64,000 bases of DNA from Bacteroidia bacterium (lineage in GTDB: Bacteria > Bacteroidota > Bacteroidia > Flavobacteriales > Flavobacteriaceae). Below the pieces are notes generated by a model that saw only the letters and a list, made by a program, of their open reading frames with translations, had not been told where the DNA came from and did no database searches. The translations under genes and the position numbers were made by a program. The DNA lies in contig JAUIEK010000003.1 in NCBI GenBank assembly GCA_030428865.1, forward strand, positions 186,001-250,000, given 5' to 3'. Shown here one piece after another: positions 18,059-28,361 of this stretch (the first letter of the stretch is position 1; each line of letters opens with the position of its first letter).

Positions 18059-18868
18059 ATGCCACTTTTTAAAAGAAATCCGTTTGGTCATATTCTATTT
18101 ATAAAGAAATGGCTTATTCGAATCTTAGGTGTCATTTCTCATGGCAGGTATAGAAGTTTTAATAACCTTCATATAGAAGGCTCTGAAATTATACGCCAGT
18201 TACCAGAGAAAAATGTACTTTTTATATCAAACCATCAAACATATTTTGCAGATGTAGCAGCCATGTTACACGTTTTTAATGCGGCGTTAAAAGGAAGAGA
18301 TGACAACATTAAAAACATTGGTTATATATGGCAACCCAAACTAAATATATATTATGTAGCTGCAGGAGAAACTATGCGGTCTGGTTTGCTTCCAAAAATA
18401 TTTGCCTATACAGGTTCTATATCTATTGAGAGAACGTGGAGAAACGCAGGGAAAAATGTAAATAGGCAAGTAAAAATGTCTGATATATCTAATATTGGTA
18501 AAGCTTTAGATGATGGTTGGGTAATCACTTTTCCGCAAGGAACAACCACACCTTTTAAACCTATAAGAAGAGGAACTGCTCACATTATTAAAACGTTTAA
18601 ACCAATAGTTATCCCTATTGTTATTGACGGTTTTAGACGTTCCTTTGATAAAAAAGGCTTAATGATTAAAAAACGGAATGTTTTACAATCTATGGTTGTT
18701 AAATCTCCGTTAGAAATTGATTATGACAATGAAAGTATTGAGGAAATCATAACAAAAATTGAATATGCTATTGAACAACATCCTTCTTTTTTGAAGGTTA
18801 TCTCTGTAGAAGAATATGCCAAACAAGAAAAAGAACTCAATAAAAAAAGAGAGTTTTGGAATTTTTAA
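18059..18868 (+). CDS. 1-acylglycerol-3-phosphate O-acyltransferase-like protein
   Basis: This is a 269-aa PlsC-family acyltransferase. The catalytic motif NHQTYFAD (HX4D) is at about residues 58-65, followed by SIERTW and then FPQGTTTP, the EGTR-equivalent substrate motif with Gln in place of Glu. It should acylate lysophosphatidic acid or another lysolipid at the inner membrane. It lacks clear TM helices apart from a hydrophobic N-terminal part. It is downstream of the NUDIX gene on the same strand, 39 nt away. Confidence 0.85.
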   Translation: MPLFKRNPFGHILFIKKWLIRILGVISHGRYRSFNNLHIEGSEIIRQLPEKNVLFISNHQTYFADVAAMLHVFNAALKGRDDNIKNIGYIWQPKLNIYYVAAGETMRSGLLPKIFAYTGSISIERTWRNAGKNVNRQVKMSDISNIGKALDDGWVITFPQGTTTPFKPIRRGTAHIIKTFKPIVIPIVIDGFRRSFDKKGLMIKKRNVLQSMVVKSPLEIDYDNESIEEIITKIEYAIEQHPSFLKVISVEEYAKQEKELNKKREFWNF

Positions 18869-18890
18869 CTTCCCGACTCTCTTTCTTTTG
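18842..18890. terminator. Convergent terminator between acyltransferase and dps
   Basis: The stem AAAGAGAGT / ACTCTCTTT encloses a 21-nt loop containing the acyltransferase stop. An A-run lies on the left and a T-rich tail on the right, so it can act on both strands. Confidence 0.55.
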
Positions 18891-18913
18891 TAATTTGATA
18901 TTTTTAAAAACTC

Positions 18914-19378
18914 TTATCCTAACCAAGCATTAAACATCCAAATAGTTTTTTCTTGTTCAGAAATAAAGTCACTCATCATTGAGTTTGTTCCTTCATCATC
19001 TGCTTGATCAGATAAAATAAGAATAGAGCGTTCTATTTCTAATAGTTTAGAAATAGAATCTACAACCAGTTTAACAGCCTCTACATCTGTACTAATATTT
19101 TTGGCAACAGGAACAGTTGAACTTTTTATGTAATCTGAAAATGTATGCATTGGAACTCCTTGCAGTGTTAAAATACGCTCCGCAATCATATCTACTTTTT
19201 CTTGGGCATCAATATATAACTCTTCGAATTTAGAATGAAGTTCAAAGAAGTTTTTACCTTTAATATTCCAATGTAAGCCTCGTAAGTTTTGGTAATAGGT
19301 TTGAAAGTTGGCTAATAATATATTTAATTCATTTGCTAACTCTTTTGTATGATTAACATCTAATCCTAATAAATTCAT
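18914..19378 (-). CDS. dps: Dps family DNA-binding ferritin-like protein
   Basis: This is a 154-aa four-helix protein with the Dps ferroxidase signature: H in LRGLHWNIKG at about residue 39, then FFELHSKFEELYIDAQEKVD. The ends are short, so DNA binding through a lysine tail is not obvious. It stores iron and detoxifies H2O2 as a dodecamer. It is divergent from oxyR, which points to peroxide control. TAATTTTG at 19404-19411 is a good -7 element for it. Confidence 0.93.
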   Translation of the reverse strand: MNLLGLDVNHTKELANELNILLANFQTYYQNLRGLHWNIKGKNFFELHSKFEELYIDAQEKVDMIAERILTLQGVPMHTFSDYIKSSTVPVAKNISTDVEAVKLVVDSISKLLEIERSILILSDQADDEGTNSMMSDFISEQEKTIWMFNAWLG

Positions 19379-19403
19379 CTTAATTCTATTTTTTTGTTTT
19401 TCT

Positions 19404-19411
19404 CAAAATTA
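19404..19411 (-). promoter_or_regulatory. -7 element for dps
   Basis: On the minus strand TAATTTTG matches TAnnTTTG, 26 nt before the dps ATG. Confidence 0.55.
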
Positions 19412-19444
19412 GTAGATAAAAACCAGCATAAACTATAATTATTA

Positions 19445-19469
19445 TTGATAGAATTAATATTTTTATCAA
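19445..19469. promoter_or_regulatory. Candidate OxyR operator
   Basis: TTGATA-N13-TATCAA is a perfect 6-bp inverted repeat, centred in the dps-oxyR divergent region and ending 12 nt before the oxyR ATG. The 25-nt dyad has the size and T-N11-A style core expected for a LysR-type regulator. Assignment to OxyR is inference from position. Confidence 0.5.
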
Positions 19470-19481
19470 AAAATATTATTG

Positions 19482-20423
19482 ATGACTATTACACAACTAC
19501 AATACGTATTAGCAGTTGCAGAATACAAGAATTTCACAACTGCCGCAGAACACAGTTTTGTTACACAGCCAACTTTAAGTATGCAAATTCAAAAGTTAGA
19601 AGACGAGTTGAATATTCAAATTTTTAATCGCTCAAAAAAACCCATTGCAATAACAGATGTTGGCAAAAAAGTAGTTGAACAAGCCAAAATAATAGTTGAT
19701 GAAAGCAATCGAATTAAAGATATTGTAGATCAACACAAAGGCTATATTGGAGGTGAATTTAGATTAGGCATCATCCCTACAGTTATGCCAACATTACTCC
19801 CTATGTTTCTTAATAACTTTACCCATAAATACCCAAAAGTTAAGTTAATTATAGAAGAATTAACAACAGAAGAAATTATACGAAAACTAACAGATGGTTA
19901 TATTGATGCTGGTCTGGCTGCGACTCCTCTAGAAAATGAAGCTATTAAAGAAATGCCTCTTTATTATGAACCTTTTGTTGGTTTAATTCCAGAAGGTCAT
20001 AGATTGTTCTCACAAAAACAAATTGAGGCAGAACAATTAGAAATGGAAGATATTTTATTATTGGAAGATGGCCATTGTTTTAAAGACAGTGTAATTAACC
20101 TCTGCAGAAATTATAAAATTGATAATAAAAAAAGCTTTCAGCTAGAAAGTGGAAGTTTTGACACGCTTGTAAAACTATCTAAAGAAGGATTAGGCATGAC
20201 ATTGTTACCTTACATGCATACACTAGATCTAGATGAAAAAGACAAAAAATATTTGAGAGAGTTTAAGAGTCCGCCTCCTGCAAGAGAAGTTAGTTTGCTC
20301 TTTCATAAATCTCAATTAAAAATGCAATTAATAGACACTCTAAAATCAACTATTGATGGAGTTGTTAGAGGTGCAATTTCTTTTAGTGATGTGAAAATTA
20401 TTAGTCCTTTAAGTAAAAAATAA
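19482..20423 (+). CDS. oxyR: OxyR-type LysR family peroxide sensor
   Basis: This is a 313-aa LysR regulator starting at ATG 19482 (a TTG just upstream is in frame). The N-terminal winged helix-turn-helix includes FTTAAEHSFVTQPTLSMQI. The effector domain carries the redox pair in DGHCFKDSVINLC, spaced as in OxyR (Cys-x8-Cys). Oxidation to a disulfide by H2O2 would activate dps and other genes. The divergent dps gene supports the assignment. A hairpin terminator follows the stop. Confidence 0.93.
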   Translation: MTITQLQYVLAVAEYKNFTTAAEHSFVTQPTLSMQIQKLEDELNIQIFNRSKKPIAITDVGKKVVEQAKIIVDESNRIKDIVDQHKGYIGGEFRLGIIPTVMPTLLPMFLNNFTHKYPKVKLIIEELTTEEIIRKLTDGYIDAGLAATPLENEAIKEMPLYYEPFVGLIPEGHRLFSQKQIEAEQLEMEDILLLEDGHCFKDSVINLCRNYKIDNKKSFQLESGSFDTLVKLSKEGLGMTLLPYMHTLDLDEKDKKYLREFKSPPPAREVSLLFHKSQLKMQLIDTLKSTIDGVVRGAISFSDVKIISPLSKK

Positions 20424-20446
20424 AAGGAGGTTAAACCTCCTTTTTT
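20422..20446. terminator. Bidirectional terminator between oxyR and the ABC-F gene
   Basis: AAAAGGAGG-TTAAA-CCTCCTTTT is a perfect 9-bp stem followed by T's. It directly follows the oxyR stop and lies 2 nt from the convergent ABC-F stop. Confidence 0.85.
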
Positions 20447-20447
20447 A

Positions 20448-22121
<1,674 letters not shown>

Positions 22122-22264
22122 CTAATAATTCCTGAGAGTTTTTAAAGGTTGAAAATTCTATTTACTAATCTAAATATTTACAAATGTTTTAGCAATTTTT
22201 TGTTAAAAAACACGCCTATAAAACCTTTTAACACACCCTTAACAGCATACCTTCTTTCGATATC

Positions 22265-22272
22265 TATTTTTG
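22265..22272 (+). promoter_or_regulatory. -7 element for the thioredoxin-fold lipoprotein
   Basis: TATTTTTG matches the consensus and places transcription start about 15 nt before the GTG at 22294. This argues that the reading frame starting at 22149 is not a gene. Confidence 0.5.
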
Positions 22273-22293
22273 TACTGCTAAATCTGTGTAGTT

Positions 22294-23676
22294 GTGTTTA
22301 CAATAGAAAGATTACATTTTATACTCATATTAGTAGCTTATTCACTACTAACTAGTTGTGGTTCTGAGAAAAAACCAGATACTTATTTTGGAGGTAAGAT
22401 TATTAGTCCAAAATCAGATCACATTATTTTGTTTTATCAAGAAAAAGCTATTGACACATTTCAATTAGATGAAAATCACAGTTTTCTTTCCAAAATAAAA
22501 CTACCAAAAGAAGGTCTTTATTATTTTAAACATGGACCAGAGCATCAGTATATTTACTTTGAACCTTCAGACAGTATTTTGATTCGATTAAACACATGGA
22601 GTTTTGATGAATCTCTTGTTTTTAGTGGAAAAGGAGCTGATAGAAATAACATGCTGATTGATTGCTTTATAGATTCTGAAGAAGATGATAAAAAATTTTA
22701 TCAGTATTATCAATTAGACCCTGAGAATTTTAAAAAGAAAATTAGCGAAATTGAGCATATGAAAATGGCTCGTTTTGAGCAATTTTTAAAAAGGCATCCT
22801 GAAGAAACTGAACAGTTTAAAGGTTTTTTAAAGATGGCTTTAACGTATCCTCTTTATACCAAGGTAGAAAAATATCCTCTTGCTAAAAGAACGCAATCAC
22901 ATACAGTAAGGCTAAGTGACCTAGACTCTACTTTTTATAGCCATCGATCTAAAATTCAATTAAATCAAGATTCAATTATGTTTTTCTATGCGTATAGAGA
23001 CTTTGTTATAAGTCATATATACAATGTTGTTTTTTCTGGAGGGCATGATATAGATTCGGATGGGTTTACAATTGATTTAATGAAAAAAATCAATCAATAT
23101 ATTACCTACGAAAACACTAAAAACACATTATTACGTCAAATAGTTACAGGGCATTTTTACAGAAAATCTAGCTGTAATGTTAATGAAAATGCATTTGATA
23201 CTTTTTTTGAATTAAGTACTAGCCACAACGACAAAGAACTAATTGAAAAATTATTAAAAGATGTAAAAAGTATTTCCAAAGGAAGTAAGCTAAAGTCTTT
23301 CACAATAGTAGATGCTAACGATATACAACATGATGTTAGCTCTGTAATTAAAGAAAAAAATTCAGTTATTTATTTTTGGAATCCTATTTATATAAGTAAA
23401 GATTACTTGGCTTCTAAAGTAAATTACTTGTCAAAAAAATATCCTAATGTAAATTTTATAGGAATTAAAATAACTGATGAAAAATTTGATCGTATTTTAA
23501 ACTTAGATATCAAATCTCAATACTATCTGCACAAATCTAGCGATGCAAATGCTTTTTTAACAAGTAAAATGCCTAGAACTATTTTAGTTAATAAAGAAGG
23601 CGTTATTGTAAATGGTTTTGCGTCTTTATCTTCTCAAAATATATATAACCAAATAGGAGAGTTGGCTAAAAAATAA
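22294..23676 (+). CDS. Lipoprotein with thioredoxin-like fold lacking CxxC
   Basis: This is a 460-aa predicted lipoprotein with a GTG start. The signal peptide ends in the lipobox LLTSC (Cys 22). The middle 300 residues match no family I can name. The C-terminal 120 residues look like a TlpA/AhpC-type thioredoxin domain: SVIYFWNP, then FIGIKI and MPRTILVNKEGVIV. The active-site position has NPIYIS instead of CxxC, so it cannot do thiol exchange there. It is probably anchored to the inner or outer membrane facing the periplasm. It stands alone between divergent and downstream genes. Confidence 0.75.
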   Translation: MFTIERLHFILILVAYSLLTSCGSEKKPDTYFGGKIISPKSDHIILFYQEKAIDTFQLDENHSFLSKIKLPKEGLYYFKHGPEHQYIYFEPSDSILIRLNTWSFDESLVFSGKGADRNNMLIDCFIDSEEDDKKFYQYYQLDPENFKKKISEIEHMKMARFEQFLKRHPEETEQFKGFLKMALTYPLYTKVEKYPLAKRTQSHTVRLSDLDSTFYSHRSKIQLNQDSIMFFYAYRDFVISHIYNVVFSGGHDIDSDGFTIDLMKKINQYITYENTKNTLLRQIVTGHFYRKSSCNVNENAFDTFFELSTSHNDKELIEKLLKDVKSISKGSKLKSFTIVDANDIQHDVSSVIKEKNSVIYFWNPIYISKDYLASKVNYLSKKYPNVNFIGIKITDEKFDRILNLDIKSQYYLHKSSDANAFLTSKMPRTILVNKEGVIVNGFASLSSQNIYNQIGELAKK

Positions 23677-23705
23677 TTAGTTAGCAAAAACTCATCTTTT
23701 TACAC

Positions 23706-23713
23706 TACATTTG
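23706..23713 (+). promoter_or_regulatory. -7 element for the DEAD-box helicase
   Basis: TACATTTG is an exact TAnnTTTG match 90 nt before the chosen ATG, which leaves an untranslated leader of about 85 nt. Confidence 0.55.
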
Positions 23714-23802
23714 CAAAAATTTTACTCATACTAAGAGTAACGTCGATTAATAATAGCGATTTGCAGGTGGGCGTCTGTGGATCAATAAAAAACAAACACA
23801 GT

Positions 23803-25518
23803 ATGTCATTATTCAAATCCTTAGGGCTCAACGAGTCTATAGTAAAAGCTTTAGTTGAGTTAGGTTATGAAAAACCTACTAGTATTCAACAAAAAGCAGT
23901 TCCTCAAATTTTATCTTCTTTTCTAGATGTTAAAGCTTTTGCACAAACAGGCACAGGAAAAACAGCTGCATTTAGCTTGCCTATTATAGAACAAATTACC
24001 TCAGACAACCAAACAGTTCAAGCCATTATACTATCTCCTACCAGAGAATTGGCTGTGCAAATTGGAAATAATATTGATGATTTTTCTAAATATTTGCCAA
24101 AGGTTAAAACTGCAACTGTTTATGGCGGAGCAAATATTGAAGAGCAAATTCGAAAATTAAAAAAAGGTGTACAGATAGTTATTGGCACACCAGGTAGAAC
24201 TTTAGATCTTATCAAAAGAAAAGCCTTAAAGCTAGATAATATCAACTGGTTAGTTCTTGACGAAGCAGATGAAATGCTGAATATGGGATTTAAAGAGGAT
24301 ATTGATAGCATATTAAAATCTACCCCAAAAGAAAAACAGACATTACTTTTTTCAGCAACTTTTCCAAAAGAAGTAGAAGCTATTGCTAAAAACTACATGA
24401 ATAACCCAGTTGAAATTACAAGTGGAGAAAAAAATGTAGGATCTGATAACGTAGAACACGAATTTTATTTAATTACAGATAGAACAAGGTATGCAGCTCT
24501 AAAAAGAATAGCTGATATTAATCCTGATATATACGGAATTATATTCTGTAGGACAAAACGAGAAACCCAAGAAGTAGCTGATAAATTAATTACAGATGGT
24601 TACAGTGCAGATTCGCTGCATGGTGATCTTTCTCAAAATCAGCGAGATTCTGTAATGGAAAAGTTTCGTCAAAAGAAAATTCAAATGTTGGTTGCTACAG
24701 ATGTTGCTGCTCGTGGTTTGGATGTAGATAATTTAACACATGTTATCAATCACAAATTACCCGATCAAATTGAAAACTACACGCACCGAAGTGGTCGAAC
24801 TGGTAGAGCTGGCAATCTTGGTATTTCTATTGCTTTAGTTACAAACAAAGAAAAAGGAAAACTACATCCTATAGAAAAAAAGCTTAAGAAAAAATTTAAA
24901 CAAGTAGCTATTCCTACAGGAGAAGAAGTTTGTCAAAAACAACTAATGCATTTAATAGATCGTGTTAAGACAATCGATGTTAACAACAGTCAAATTGAAA
25001 GTTTCTTACCGAAAATTTATGAAAAATTAGATGGTTTAAGTAGAGAAGAACTTATTCAGCGTTTTGTTTCTTTAGAGTTTAATAGCTTCTTGTCTTACTA
25101 CGAAAACTCTAGAGATCTTAACGAGCTTATAGAAGAAAAAAGAGGGAAAGGAAGAGCTTCTTCTGAAAACATGACACGTTTTTTCATCAACTTAGGCAGA
25201 AAAGATAAGCTAAATCCTGCACGTTTAATTGGTTTAATAAATGATCAAAATATTGGTGAAGCTATTGATATAGGAGCAATTGATATTTTAGATACTTTTT
25301 CTTTCTTTGAAGTAGAAAAAGAATTTGAAAGCGAAACGCTAGATGCATTCGAAAAAAACACACCTGATTTTAATGGACGAACGGTAAATATAGAAATTAC
25401 AAAAAAAGAAAAAGCTACAGGGAGAAGTAGAAAAAATAAAAAGGGATTTTCAAAAGGAGGGAATAAACCTAGAAGAAAATCAAATCCTGCTTCAGGCTTT
25501 GGCAGAAGAAGAAAGTAA
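23803..25518 (+). CDS. DEAD-box RNA helicase, DeaD/CsdA type
   Basis: This is a 571-aa ATP-dependent RNA helicase starting at ATG 23803 (MSLFKSLGLNE). It has the Q-motif KPTSIQQKAVPQ, motif I AQTGTGKTAA, Ia SPTRELA, II DEAD, III SAT, and VI HRSGRTGRAG. After the core come a dimerisation-like segment, a DbpA-type RNA-binding domain (FFINLGRKDKLNPARLIGLI), and a basic tail rich in Lys, Arg and Gly. Such enzymes help ribosome assembly and mRNA turnover in the cold. The tail and RRM point to DeaD rather than RhlE. A long 5' leader suggests post-transcriptional control. Confidence 0.92.
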   Translation: MSLFKSLGLNESIVKALVELGYEKPTSIQQKAVPQILSSFLDVKAFAQTGTGKTAAFSLPIIEQITSDNQTVQAIILSPTRELAVQIGNNIDDFSKYLPKVKTATVYGGANIEEQIRKLKKGVQIVIGTPGRTLDLIKRKALKLDNINWLVLDEADEMLNMGFKEDIDSILKSTPKEKQTLLFSATFPKEVEAIAKNYMNNPVEITSGEKNVGSDNVEHEFYLITDRTRYAALKRIADINPDIYGIIFCRTKRETQEVADKLITDGYSADSLHGDLSQNQRDSVMEKFRQKKIQMLVATDVAARGLDVDNLTHVINHKLPDQIENYTHRSGRTGRAGNLGISIALVTNKEKGKLHPIEKKLKKKFKQVAIPTGEEVCQKQLMHLIDRVKTIDVNNSQIESFLPKIYEKLDGLSREELIQRFVSLEFNSFLSYYENSRDLNELIEEKRGKGRASSENMTRFFINLGRKDKLNPARLIGLINDQNIGEAIDIGAIDILDTFSFFEVEKEFESETLDAFEKNTPDFNGRTVNIEITKKEKATGRSRKNKKGFSKGGNKPRRKSNPASGFGRRRK

Positions 25519-25540
25519 TTTTATTTAATAGCGTTGTTTT

Positions 25541-26836
25541 TTATCTAACATACTTCGTTCCTTTAAGCATACTTAAAATTATAAACGATATAACAAAAAA
25601 TATCGCTAAGCAAAGTACGCTCCATTGCATAGAGTCCGTTAAAGAATAGAGCAAACCATAAACAAAAGTTCCCATTACAATTGCAATTTTTTCAGTAACA
25701 TCATAAAAACTAAAATAAGTTGCATGATCTTCTGTTTCTGGTAATAATTTTGAGTATGTAGATCTGGTTAGTGATTGAATAGCTCCTAAAACTAATCCTA
25801 ATAAACCACCTAGTCCATAAAAATAAATAGCAACATTTGTAAGATCTTTATGGAGCATAAAAGCTCCTAAGCAAACAAGAATCCAGATGATGATTGTTAT
25901 TTTTAACGCTTTAAAATTTCCATATTTTTTTGAAATTCGGGAAAAAAAACTAGCGCCTATGATAGCTACTATTTGAATTAACAAAATAGTTACAATTAAA
26001 TTAATCGCTCCTAAACCTAATTCTTCTGATCCAAAAATGGCTGCCATTAAAATAATGGTTTGTACACCTACACTTAACAGAAAAAAAGCAGTTAAAAATC
26101 CTTTTAGCGTAGGGTATTCTTTTACTTCTTTCCAAACAATCTTAAGCTCTCTAAAGCCTTTCCATATAAAATCTTTTCCGGGTTTCTTATTAAAAACATT
26201 GTTAGGTAATTTTTTAAAAGTAACTTGAGCAAACCCTAGCCACCATAAGCCAACCATTACAAAAGAAATTCTGGATGCCATTCCTGAGTCAATTTCAAAA
26301 GTATCTGGCATTTGAATCAATACCAAATTGATAATCAACAGAATAACAGAACCCACATATCCATAAATAAAACCTTTTGCACTTACCCTGTCTTGATCTT
26401 CAGGATGTGCTACTTCTGGTAAATAAGCATTATAAAAAACAATACTTCCCCAAAAACCAATACTTGCTAGAATACTAAAAGTAATTCCAATCCAAACGGT
26501 TTTTTCACCATCAAAAAAATAAAGCGCCATTACTGATAAAGAACCTATCAAACAAAAAATTTGCAGAAAACGTTTTTTATTTCCTGTATAATCTGCTATT
26601 GCTGATAAAATGGGTGACATAAACGCTACTAATAAAAACGAAAAAGAGAGAGCGTAACTGTACAATGTATCAGGATGATCCCAATCCGTTCCTAAAAATC
26701 TTACTGTTTTTCCATCTGTTATTGCTGTGTAGTATAATGGAAAAACGGCTGTACTAATAACTAATGAGTATACTGAATTTGCCCAATCATAAAATGCCCA
26801 AGCATTGATTAGTTTCTTATCCCCTATTTTTAACAT
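25541..26836 (-). CDS. UMF1/Atg22-type MFS transporter
   Basis: This is a 431-aa permease with about 12 TMs. The signature INAWAFYDWANSVYSLVIST at about residues 10-29 is typical of the UMF1 family, related to the vacuolar amino-acid exporter Atg22. The motif SRISKKYGNFKALK in the second half is the MFS A-loop. The substrate is unknown; amino-acid or nucleoside export is suggested for relatives. It lies 14 nt downstream of the M48 lipoprotein gene on the same strand. Confidence 0.88.
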   Translation of the reverse strand: MLKIGDKKLINAWAFYDWANSVYSLVISTAVFPLYYTAITDGKTVRFLGTDWDHPDTLYSYALSFSFLLVAFMSPILSAIADYTGNKKRFLQIFCLIGSLSVMALYFFDGEKTVWIGITFSILASIGFWGSIVFYNAYLPEVAHPEDQDRVSAKGFIYGYVGSVILLIINLVLIQMPDTFEIDSGMASRISFVMVGLWWLGFAQVTFKKLPNNVFNKKPGKDFIWKGFRELKIVWKEVKEYPTLKGFLTAFFLLSVGVQTIILMAAIFGSEELGLGAINLIVTILLIQIVAIIGASFFSRISKKYGNFKALKITIIIWILVCLGAFMLHKDLTNVAIYFYGLGGLLGLVLGAIQSLTRSTYSKLLPETEDHATYFSFYDVTEKIAIVMGTFVYGLLYSLTDSMQWSVLCLAIFFVISFIILSMLKGTKYVR

Positions 26837-26850
26837 TTTTAGCTTTAATT

Positions 26851-27663
26851 TTAGTTTACTTGCTGAGCATTGTATTTTTCAGCTAATTTTCTAGCCTCTG
26901 GCAAATATTCTCTTAATGTTTTAATTCTTCTTTCATTAGAAGGATGCGTACTCAAAATTTCAGGCACCTGTTTTCCTCCTGATCGTTCACTCATACGAAC
27001 CCATAATTCGGATGCTTCTTCTCCGTTATAACCCGCCATAAGCATAAACACTAAGCCTAATTTATCTGCTTCTGTCTCGTGAGTTCTACTAAATGCCAAA
27101 ACTCCGCCAGTAGAAGTGATTCCATAAGCAAGATTCCAGATTTGCTGAGTTTCTTCACTTTTTTTATTCGTTGCTACTGCAACTGCTATTCCTCCTAACT
27201 GTTGTAATGAACCTGTTGTCATTCGCTCTTGGCCATGTTTTGCAAAAGCATGTGCAATTTCATGTCCCATAACTGCAGCTATTCCATCATCATTTTTGCA
27301 AATTGGTAGAATTCCTGTATAAAAAACAACTTTTCCGCCTGGTAAACACCATGCATTTACGGTTTTATCTTCTACTAAATTAAACTCCCATTCATAGCTG
27401 TCTGCTTCTGTAGTCATTCCATTTAATCGCATAAATTTATCTACAGATTTAGAAATTCTTGCTCCTATTTCTTTAATCGTTTGTACTTTCTCTTGGTCTG
27501 TTGAAAGCTTATTTTCCTCCAGAAATCCCTTGTATTGAGAAAAACTAGCAGGAAGAACCTGAGAGTCGCTATAAAAATTTATCCGTTTTCTACCTGTTAT
27601 GGGCACAGTACTACACTGAATAAATAATAAAATAGTTAGCAGACTGATAATTTTTTTCTTCAT
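26851..27663 (-). CDS. M48 family metalloprotease lipoprotein
   Basis: This is a 270-aa predicted lipoprotein with start ATG 27663. The lipobox ends at Cys 17 in LLFIQC. The zinc protease motif is GHEIAHAFAKHGQER, with the downstream third ligand in SRTHETEADKLG. It resembles the LoiP/BepA-like Zn peptidases of the periplasm that handle outer-membrane protein quality. It lacks TPR repeats, so it is nearer LoiP than BepA. The intergenic region 27664-27800 separates it from the divergent msrB. Confidence 0.9.
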   Translation of the reverse strand: MKKKIISLLTILLFIQCSTVPITGRKRINFYSDSQVLPASFSQYKGFLEENKLSTDQEKVQTIKEIGARISKSVDKFMRLNGMTTEADSYEWEFNLVEDKTVNAWCLPGGKVVFYTGILPICKNDDGIAAVMGHEIAHAFAKHGQERMTTGSLQQLGGIAVAVATNKKSEETQQIWNLAYGITSTGGVLAFSRTHETEADKLGLVFMLMAGYNGEEASELWVRMSERSGGKQVPEILSTHPSNERRIKTLREYLPEARKLAEKYNAQQVN

Positions 27664-27800
27664 GATTGACAACTTTAGGAAAAGTAAGACTACGTTTTAC
27701 TTTATAAATTTGCTGTGTCCAGCGATCTAAAGTACATAATTACAGTAAGACTGAAAATATTTTTTGTAATCATTTTATTAATTAAACGACCAAAAAAACC

Positions 27801-28286
27801 ATGAAAAAAACATCTATTATATTATTGCTCTTTGCTATTATTGGTTGTAATAGCTCAGCTCAAAAAAAAGAGAATCAAAAAAATAAAAAAGCTTACAGAG
27901 TAACTAAAACAAAAGCTGAGTGGAAAAAAACATTGACACCTATGCAATTTTACGTTTTAAGAGAAGCAGGTACAGAAAGGGCTTTTACAAGTCCTTTGAA
28001 TAAAAATTATCAGGATGGAACTTACATATGTGCAGCGTGTGAAACTCCTCTTTACAAATCTGAACATAAATTTGATTCTGGTACAGGTTGGCCTTCTTTT
28101 GACAGAGCTATTATAAACGCTGTAGAACTAGATACTGATTATAAAATTGGCTATGCCAGAACAGAACTGAAATGCGCTACTTGCGGTGGACATCTAGGAC
28201 ATTCTTTTCCTGATGGCCCGAAAGAAACTACAGGAGAAAGGCATTGTATTAATGGTGTTGCTTTGGAGTTTATTCCATCCAAATAA
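27801..28286 (+). CDS. msrB: Exported peptide-methionine (R)-S-oxide reductase MsrB lipoprotein
   Basis: This is a 161-aa MsrB with a lipoprotein signal (LLLFAIIGC, Cys 16). Zinc-binding pairs CAAC and CATC flank the substrate motif GTGWPSF. The catalytic cysteine is in GERHCINGVALEF near the C-terminus. It reduces the R epimer of methionine sulfoxide in proteins. The signal places it in the cell envelope, where it would protect periplasmic or surface proteins; that location is inferred. It has no MsrA partner in the window. Confidence 0.93.
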   Translation: MKKTSIILLLFAIIGCNSSAQKKENQKNKKAYRVTKTKAEWKKTLTPMQFYVLREAGTERAFTSPLNKNYQDGTYICAACETPLYKSEHKFDSGTGWPSFDRAIINAVELDTDYKIGYARTELKCATCGGHLGHSFPDGPKETTGERHCINGVALEFIPSK

Positions 28287-28325
28287 CTAATAACCGAATT
28301 CTTTTACAAACCCACGCTTAATTTT

Positions 28326-28333
28326 TATATTTG
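28326..28333 (+). promoter_or_regulatory. -7 element for ffh
   Basis: TATATTTG matches TAnnTTTG, 28 nt before the ffh ATG. Confidence 0.55.
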
Positions 28334-28361
28334 TAGCCTCCAAAAAAAGCAGATATAATTC

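Noticed and set aside
22149..22355. A 68-codon hydrophobic frame upstream of the thioredoxin-fold lipoprotein
   Set aside because: It spans the -7 box at 22265 and the start of the next gene, and has no recognisable motif.
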